Source: Gallionella sp. UBA4737 (GTDB lineage: Bacteria > Pseudomonadota > Gammaproteobacteria > Burkholderiales > Gallionellaceae). From it: a stretch of DNA of 29,661 bases. Under the pieces are notes generated by a model that was given only the letters and a program-made list of their open reading frames with translations, had not been told where the DNA came from and searched no databases. Below are positions 25,155 to 29,661 of this stretch, in pieces (positions within the stretch are counted from its first letter, which is position 1; every line of letters starts with the position of its first letter). A program made the position numbers and the translations under genes. Location of the stretch: positions 1-29,661 of the forward strand of contig DHIV01000087.1 of assembly GCA_002403995.1 (NCBI GenBank), in the 5' to 3' direction.

Positions 25155-26075
25155 ATGTCGATGTCCGACCGCGACGGCTTTATCTGGTACGACGGCAAGC
25201 TTGTGCCGTGGCGCGATGCCACCACCCACGTGCTGACCCATACCCTGCATTACGGCATGGGTGTGTTTGAAGGCGTGCGTGCCTACAAGGCCGCCAAAGG
25301 CACTGCGATCTTCCGTTTGCAGGAGCACACCGACCGGCTGTTCAATTCCGCGCACATCTTTCAGATGAAGATGCCCTACGACAAGGCCACCCTCATGGCA
25401 GCGCAACTAGAGGTCGTCCGTGCCAACAAACTGGAATCCTGCTACATCCGCCCGATCGCATTCTACGGCTCCGAAGCGATGGGCATCGCCGCCAAGACGC
25501 TGTCCACCCATGTCGCGATCGCCGCCTGGCCATGGGGTGCCTATCTGGGCGACGAGGGCATGCAAAAGGGCATACGCGTGAAGACTTCCAGCTTCACCCG
25601 CCATCATGTGAACATCAACATGTGCCGCGCCAAATCGGTCAGCTCTTATTCCAATTCCATCCTGGCGCATCAGGAAGTCGCCAACGATAACTACGACGAA
25701 GCGCTGTTGCTGGATGTGGACGGCTACGTTGCGGAAGGCGCCGGGGAGAACATCTTCATCGTCAAGAAGGGCAAGCTGTATACACCCGACCTGACCTCCT
25801 GCCTGGAAGGTATTACGCGCGATTCAGTCATCACGCTGGCCAAGGAAATGGGCATCGAAGTGATCGAGAAGCGCATCACGCGGGACGAAGTGTATTGCGC
25901 CGACGAAGCCTTTTTCACCGGCACGGCCGCGGAGGTGACGCCGATCCGCGAACTCGATCTCCGCACTATCGGCGGCGGTTCGCGCGGTGCTATCACCGCC
26001 AGGCTGCAGCAGGCATTTTTCGATTGTGTGGCGGGAAAGCATCCGCAGCATACTGACTGGTTAAGCTATGTTTAA
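25155..26075 (+). CDS. ilvE: Branched-chain amino acid aminotransferase
   Basis: This 306-residue fold-type IV PLP enzyme performs the last step in Leu, Ile and Val synthesis. The PLP-binding lysine is Lys160 in NMCRAKSVSSYSNS. The N-terminal HTLHYGMGVFEGVRAY, the GYVAEGAGENIFIV segment and the C-terminal ADEAFFTGTAAEVTPI (cofactor phosphate site) are all in place. Length and motifs match BCAT (IlvE) rather than D-amino-acid transaminase or aminodeoxychorismate lyase. AGAAGGA lies 8 bases before the ATG at 25155. It starts a plus-strand run with the zinc-finger gene 21 bases downstream. Confidence 0.96.
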   Translation: MSMSDRDGFIWYDGKLVPWRDATTHVLTHTLHYGMGVFEGVRAYKAAKGTAIFRLQEHTDRLFNSAHIFQMKMPYDKATLMAAQLEVVRANKLESCYIRPIAFYGSEAMGIAAKTLSTHVAIAAWPWGAYLGDEGMQKGIRVKTSSFTRHHVNINMCRAKSVSSYSNSILAHQEVANDNYDEALLLDVDGYVAEGAGENIFIVKKGKLYTPDLTSCLEGITRDSVITLAKEMGIEVIEKRITRDEVYCADEAFFTGTAAEVTPIRELDLRTIGGGSRGAITARLQQAFFDCVAGKHPQHTDWLSYV

Positions 26076-26096
26076 CGAAGCATCAGGAGAAATATT

Positions 26097-26324
26097 TTGA
26101 GCAAAGACGAAAAACTTTTATCCCGGCACCGGCAAGACATCACCCAGCGTTATATCGAAGTCACCGCAAATGATCTGCCATTATCCTGCCCGATGCCAAA
26201 CATGAATTTGTGGAACGCGCATCCGAAAGTGATGATCCCGCTGGATCATGGCGGCGAAGCACGCTGCCCGTATTGCGGCACACTATACCGTTTCAAGGGG
26301 GAACTGCCCAAGTCGCACCACTAA
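26097..26324 (+). CDS. CHCC zinc-finger domain protein
   Basis: This 75-residue protein has the zf-CHCC pattern: Cys31, His42, Cys57 and Cys60, the last two in ARCPYCGTLYRF. The family is related to the zinc-binding accessory subunit NDUFS6 of mitochondrial complex I, but the role of free-standing bacterial copies is not established. The start is a TTG at 26097, supported by a strong AGGAGA 6 bases upstream and by matching of the family from residue 1; the nearest in-frame ATG (26194) would remove the first cysteine. The order ilvE-zinc finger-waaF is conserved in betaproteobacteria. Confidence 0.92.
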   Translation: MSKDEKLLSRHRQDITQRYIEVTANDLPLSCPMPNMNLWNAHPKVMIPLDHGGEARCPYCGTLYRFKGELPKSHH

Positions 26325-26429
26325 AAAACGTGCGGCACGATCCGGCAGTCTCGGCGCTCCTCACTTGTCAACATTCGAAACGCCCGCTACGGTCCGGGCA
26401 CTCTTCATAATCACAGGTTACCAAGTGTA

Positions 26430-27476
26430 ATGAAAAAGATATTGGTCATCGGCCCCAGTTGGGTAGGCGACACCATGCTGATGCAGCCTATGCTGTTGCG
26501 CCTCAAGCGACGCCATCCTGAAAGCCGCATCGATGTGCTTGCTCCGCCGTGGGCAGCCTCATTGTTGCATGCCATGCCGGAAGTGCACGAGGTCATCACC
26601 AACCCGTTCCCTCACGGCGCGTTACAGCCGGGTGCGCGCTATCGATTCGGCAAAAAGCTGCGCGGCGAACAATACGATCAAGCTATCGTGCTGCCCAATT
26701 CGCTGAAATCGGCACTCGTGCCATTTTTTGCGCATATACCGGTGCGCACCGGTTTTGTCGGAGAAATGCGCTACGGACTGCTCAACGATGCGCGCAAACT
26801 CAGCAAGACAACCTTGCCGCTGATGGTTGAACGCTTCGCACAGCTCGCTGAAGATGCTCAAGGTGAAATTCCGCGACCGTTGGCCAATCCCAGGCTGGAA
26901 GTTTCAGAAGATCGACGCCATGCCACGCTGCAGAAACTTGGCCTGCTACTGGATAAACCCGTCGTGGTGTTTTGCCCCGGCGCCGAATACGGACCAGCCA
27001 AGCGCTGGCCTGCAACCTATTTCGCCGAGGTCGCCCAACGACTGCAGCGGCAGGGTTATGCGGTATGGTTGATCGGTTCCGCCAAGGACAAGGAGGTCTC
27101 GGACAAGATCATCTCACTGGGCAATCCGCAGTGTCTCAACCTGTGCGGAAAAACCGATCTGACAGATGCCATCGCGTTGTTATCCTGTGCGCAGATGGTC
27201 ATCAGCAATGATTCCGGTCTGATGCATCTGGCTGCCGCGCTGGATCGGCCGATGTTGGCGCTGTTCGGCTCCAGCAGCCCGCTATTTACGCCGCCGCTGT
27301 CATCCCATGCCAAGATCTTATACCTGCATTTGGAGTGCAGCCCGTGCTTCAAGCGCGAATGTCCGCTTGGCCATTTCAACTGCATGAGGCAACTCACACC
27401 CGCCATGATATGGGAGAAGTTGCAGCAAACCATTAGTGAACACAAACAACCTTTAACCACGGAACACACGGAATAA
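26430..27476 (+). CDS. waaF: ADP-heptose:LPS heptosyltransferase II
   Basis: This 348-residue GT9 family enzyme adds the second heptose to the lipopolysaccharide inner core on the cytoplasmic face. Family features are the N-terminal ILVIGPSWVGDTMLMQP, FCPGAEYGPAKRWP (donor-binding loop, about residues 181-194), SNDSGLMHLAAALDRP and ALFGSSSPLFTPP, plus a C-terminal Cys-containing CSPCFKRECPLGHFNC as in WaaF. The last residues (LTTEHTE) and the stop come from an inverted repeat, so the native C-terminus has been replaced or extended by a few residues. The start ATG at 26430 has a weak AGGTTACC upstream. It is probably co-transcribed with ilvE and the zinc-finger gene. Confidence 0.95.
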   Translation: MKKILVIGPSWVGDTMLMQPMLLRLKRRHPESRIDVLAPPWAASLLHAMPEVHEVITNPFPHGALQPGARYRFGKKLRGEQYDQAIVLPNSLKSALVPFFAHIPVRTGFVGEMRYGLLNDARKLSKTTLPLMVERFAQLAEDAQGEIPRPLANPRLEVSEDRRHATLQKLGLLLDKPVVVFCPGAEYGPAKRWPATYFAEVAQRLQRQGYAVWLIGSAKDKEVSDKIISLGNPQCLNLCGKTDLTDAIALLSCAQMVISNDSGLMHLAAALDRPMLALFGSSSPLFTPPLSSHAKILYLHLECSPCFKRECPLGHFNCMRQLTPAMIWEKLQQTISEHKQPLTTEHTE

Positions 27477-27526
27477 GAACAGAGGACCGATTTTTTGTTT
27501 TTCCGTGTGCTCCGTGTATTCCGTGG
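27457..27526. repeat. Long imperfect inverted repeat spanning waaF stop
   Basis: The left arm has ccacggaa (27457-27464) and cacacggaa (27465-27473). The right arm has ttccgtgtg (27501-27509) and ttccgtgg (27519-27526). This is a common intergenic repeat type that gives the telltale 'TTEHTE' C-terminus. The T-rich stretch lies in the loop rather than after the stem, so it is not a clear terminator. Confidence 0.75.
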
Positions 27527-27580
27527 CTGAGAATTGGATTTTAAAGTCCTTAATTTTATTTGAAACTGAGAGCTATCATA

Positions 27581-28957
27581 TTGCAGAACTTACCCGGGGA
27601 AATCTTCAAGGCCTATGACATACGCGGCATCGTCGGCAAGACGCTGACATCCGCAGTGGTTGAAGCCATCGGCCATGCCATCGGTTCGGAAGCTACGGCG
27701 CGTGGCCAGCACACGATCGCCATCGGGCGCGACGGCAGGCTGTCCGGCCCCGAGCTGATCGCCGCTCTGGCGCGCGGCATCCGGAAAAGCGGCATCAACG
27801 TGATCGACGTGGGCTGCGTGCCCACGCCCATGGTGTATTTCGCCGCTTACCAATTGAATACAAACTGCGCGGTGATGCTGACGGGCAGCCATAATCCGCC
27901 GGATTACAACGGCCTGAAAATGGTTCTGGCGGGCGAGACGCTGTCGGGTGAAACCATCCAGCAACTGCGCATGCGCATCGAGCAAAACAACCTGACGCAC
28001 GGCAACGGCCGCTATACGCAACAGGACATCAGCGCGGAATACATCGCGCGCATCGTCTCCGACATCAAGCTGGCTCGTCCTATGCACGTCACCGTAGATT
28101 GCGGCAACGGTGTGGCGGGTGTCTATGTCGCCAAGCTGTATCGCCAGCTCGGTTGCACCGTGCAGGAAATGTATTGCGAAGTGGACGGACATTTCCCCAA
28201 CCATCATCCCGACCCCTCCGATCCGCACAATCTTGAGGATCTGATCGCCGCCTTGCGCGACAGCGACAGCGAACTGGGCCTGGCCTTCGACGGCGACGGC
28301 GACCGTCTCGGCGTGGTCACCAGGGATGGCAAAATCATCTACCCGGATCGCCAGTTGATGCTGTACGCCGCCGACGTGCTGAGCCGCAATCCCGGCGCGG
28401 AGATCATCTTCGATGTGAAATCCACGCGCAACCTGTTCGACTGGATACGCAAGCACGGCGGCAAACCGACGCTGTGGAAGACCGGGCATTCGCTGGTCAA
28501 GGCCAAGATGAAAGAAACTGGCGCGCTGCTGGCCGGCGAGATGAGCGGCCATGTGTTCTTCAAGGAGCGCTGGTATGGCTTTGACGACGGGCTTTATACC
28601 GGCGCGCGGCTGCTGGAAATTTTGAGCAAGGTGCAAGATCCGAGTGCCGCGCTGAACGCCTTGCCGGATGCAGTCTGCACGCCGGAACTGCACATCCATA
28701 CCGCGGAAGGCGAGAACCATGCGCTGCTGGCGCACCTGCAAAAAACCGCAAAGTTCACCGACCCAAAAGAGATCATCACACTGGACGGTCTGCGTGTGGA
28801 ATACGCGGATGGCTTTGGTTTGGCGCGTCCCAGCAACACCACGCCGGTGATCGTGCTGCGTTTCGAGGCGGATAGCGAAGCTGCGCTGGAACGCATCCAG
28901 AACGACTTCCGCAGGATATTCCAACAGGCCGCGCCACACCTGAAATTACCGTTTTAG
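27581..28957 (+). CDS. Phosphomannomutase/phosphoglucomutase (AlgC/ManB type)
   Basis: The protein has 458 residues from a TTG at 27581 (MQNLPGEIFKAYDIRG, the usual family N-terminus, with GAGAG 8 bases upstream). Another TTG at 27560 adds seven residues without family match, and no ATG fits. Domain 1 carries the phosphoserine loop LTGSHNPPDYNG, domain 2 the magnesium loop FDGDGDRLGVV, domain 3 the sugar-binding GEMSGHVFF, and domain 4 the phosphate loop RPSNTTPVIVLR. It interconverts hexose 1- and 6-phosphates, feeding GDP-mannose and UDP-glucose for surface glycans, fitting its place after waaF. It is close to AlgC; whether mannose or glucose is preferred cannot be seen. Confidence 0.95.
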   Translation: MQNLPGEIFKAYDIRGIVGKTLTSAVVEAIGHAIGSEATARGQHTIAIGRDGRLSGPELIAALARGIRKSGINVIDVGCVPTPMVYFAAYQLNTNCAVMLTGSHNPPDYNGLKMVLAGETLSGETIQQLRMRIEQNNLTHGNGRYTQQDISAEYIARIVSDIKLARPMHVTVDCGNGVAGVYVAKLYRQLGCTVQEMYCEVDGHFPNHHPDPSDPHNLEDLIAALRDSDSELGLAFDGDGDRLGVVTRDGKIIYPDRQLMLYAADVLSRNPGAEIIFDVKSTRNLFDWIRKHGGKPTLWKTGHSLVKAKMKETGALLAGEMSGHVFFKERWYGFDDGLYTGARLLEILSKVQDPSAALNALPDAVCTPELHIHTAEGENHALLAHLQKTAKFTDPKEIITLDGLRVEYADGFGLARPSNTTPVIVLRFEADSEAALERIQNDFRRIFQQAAPHLKLPF

Positions 28958-28967
28958 CGCGACGCGA

Positions 28968-29432
28968 TCAGATTCGCTCCGCTGACCCATCTTTTGTGGG
29001 GAAAGTCAGTCTGCGCTGTTGCGGATGCATCCAGTATGCCAAACGCTCGCGGAAGAATTCGGCATATCCCGCAAGGTCGGTCGGCTTTGGCACGAAACTG
29101 TTCGCCCCGGCCCTGTAACTCATCAACACATCATCCTGCGTGTATTCGGCAGAAAACACCACGATGGGAATTTCACTGGTAGGGGCGTAGTTGCGAAGTT
29201 TGCGCAGTACCGCCAGGCCATCCAGCTTCGGCAATTTCATATCTTGCAGGATGATATGCGGTATCGGTTCCTTTTCTCGAATGATGGTGATGAACCAATC
29301 CAGCACGGCATCCCCGCCGGCCACTGCTGTCAGATCGATCTCGGGACAAGTTTCTGCCGCGGCACGGCGCGCTAAGTCTATCTGAACCAAATCGTCATCG
29401 ACCAGCAACACGTTATAACGGCCTGTGTCCAC
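28968..29432 (-). CDS. Stand-alone receiver-domain response regulator
   Basis: The protein has 154 residues, nearly all one CheY-like receiver domain, with no output domain. The acidic pocket is Asp12-Asp14 (LLVDDDL), the phospho-acceptor is Asp64 (ILQDMKLPKLDGL), the switch Ser is Ser94 (VVFSAE) and the conserved lysine is Lys116 (VPKP). The length and the PELD-like insertion before the acceptor resemble Rcp1-type regulators paired with hybrid or phytochrome-like kinases, but no kinase gene is in the window. It starts at a GTG (29432) with a strong AAGGAG 8 bases upstream. It converges with the phosphomannomutase gene, leaving an 11-base gap. Confidence 0.92.
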   Translation of the reverse strand: MDTGRYNVLLVDDDLVQIDLARRAAAETCPEIDLTAVAGGDAVLDWFITIIREKEPIPHIILQDMKLPKLDGLAVLRKLRNYAPTSEIPIVVFSAEYTQDDVLMSYRAGANSFVPKPTDLAGYAEFFRERLAYWMHPQQRRLTFPTKDGSAERI

Positions 29433-29516
29433 CTGTATCGCTCCTTATGAGTGAGCCTTGATACTAACTGTAACAGTGTCCGGTGCTGCGGGCAAATACC
29501 CGCGGACTGCGCCTTA

Positions 29517-29661
29517 CTACAACTTCGCCTTCACCCAAGCTGGAACAGAGGCCAATGCCGTAGCCAGATGCTCAGGTTGCGTGCCGCCTGCCATCGCCAT
29601 GTCCGGTGCTGCTGCGACAGTGTCAATTCTGCACGAGCGCAGCGAAGTAGCAGATTGCCTA
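29517..29661 (-). CDS. C-terminal fragment of an unidentified gene (open at window edge)
   Basis: An open frame runs from the right edge to tandem stops TAG-TAA (29517-29519, 29514-29516). The readable end is DTVAAAPDMAMAGG followed by EHLATALASVPAWVKAKL, an alanine-rich, plausible C-terminus. I do not recognise the family, and only 48 codons are visible, so a fortuitous frame is possible. A GCGGG/CCCGC hairpin at 29488-29503 follows the stops but lacks a T-tract. Confidence 0.4.
   Translation of the reverse strand, partial: RQSATSLRSCRIDTVAAAPDMAMAGGTQPEHLATALASVPAWVKAKL

Noticed and set aside
27457..27526. Intrinsic terminator after waaF
   Set aside because: The T-rich run is inside the loop, not after the stem, and the stem arms are split; repeat origin explains it better.
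27590..28939. 449-codon open frame on the minus strand
   Set aside because: It mirrors the phosphomannomutase gene almost exactly and its translation shows no family motif. It is a codon-structure shadow.
29488..29503. Hairpin as terminator of the right-edge gene
   Set aside because: The stem is only 5 bp and no T-tract follows on the minus strand.

Overview
The window looks like chromosomal DNA from a betaproteobacterium. Several gene orders point that way: ileS-lspA-ispH downstream of ribF, yhdP-nitrilase-tldD, and glnE-ilvE-CHCC zinc finger-waaF-phosphomannomutase. All are arrangements I know from Nitrosomonadales/Gallionellaceae-type genomes. The family or genus is an inference. No phage, plasmid, CRISPR or transposase gene is visible, and no gene-free stretch exceeds 300 bases.

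Layout: (1) 1-5207, all minus strand: a cation-diffusion (DmeF-like) metal exporter, a periplasmic adaptor (MacA/HlyD type), an unusual 377-codon accessory gene with a C-terminal RRGHW-type module, a LolD/MacB-type ABC ATPase, and a MacB/FtsX-type permease cut by the window edge. Together they look like one export operon interrupted by a foreign gene. (2) 5500-7116, plus strand: a lone polytopic GT-C-like membrane protein, followed by tRNA-Thr(CGT) on the minus strand with a clear promoter. (3) 7347-13631, minus strand: thiO, ispH, lspA, ileS and ribF, a tightly packed or overlapping housekeeping run. (4) 13758-20661, minus strand: YkgJ-like Cys-cluster protein, PhnA-domain protein, tldD, a nitrilase-family amidase, and the giant AsmA-like yhdP. 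(5) glnE on the plus strand, converging with and overlapping a membrane class III adenylate cyclase. (6) 25155-28957, plus strand: ilvE, CHCC zinc finger, waaF, and phosphomannomutase/phosphoglucomutase. (7) 28968-29661, minus strand: a stand-alone receiver-domain response regulator and the C-terminal end of an unidentified gene.

The most striking signal is a set of unrelated palindromic intergenic-type repeats that have entered coding sequence. A repeat cassette of about 198 bp with three hairpins sits in frame inside glnE. A REP-like core ('VLSLSK' when translated) sits in frame inside yhdP. A double-hairpin repeat forms the C-terminal tail of the ABC ATPase. A long inverted repeat supplies the last residues and stop of waaF. 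A 116-bp element with 18-bp terminal inverted repeats lies directly upstream of the ABC permease start and leaves no visible ribosome binding site. The second most interesting item is the 377-codon gene in the efflux operon, whose C-terminus resembles, from memory, the C-terminal region of the AcrVA2 family.
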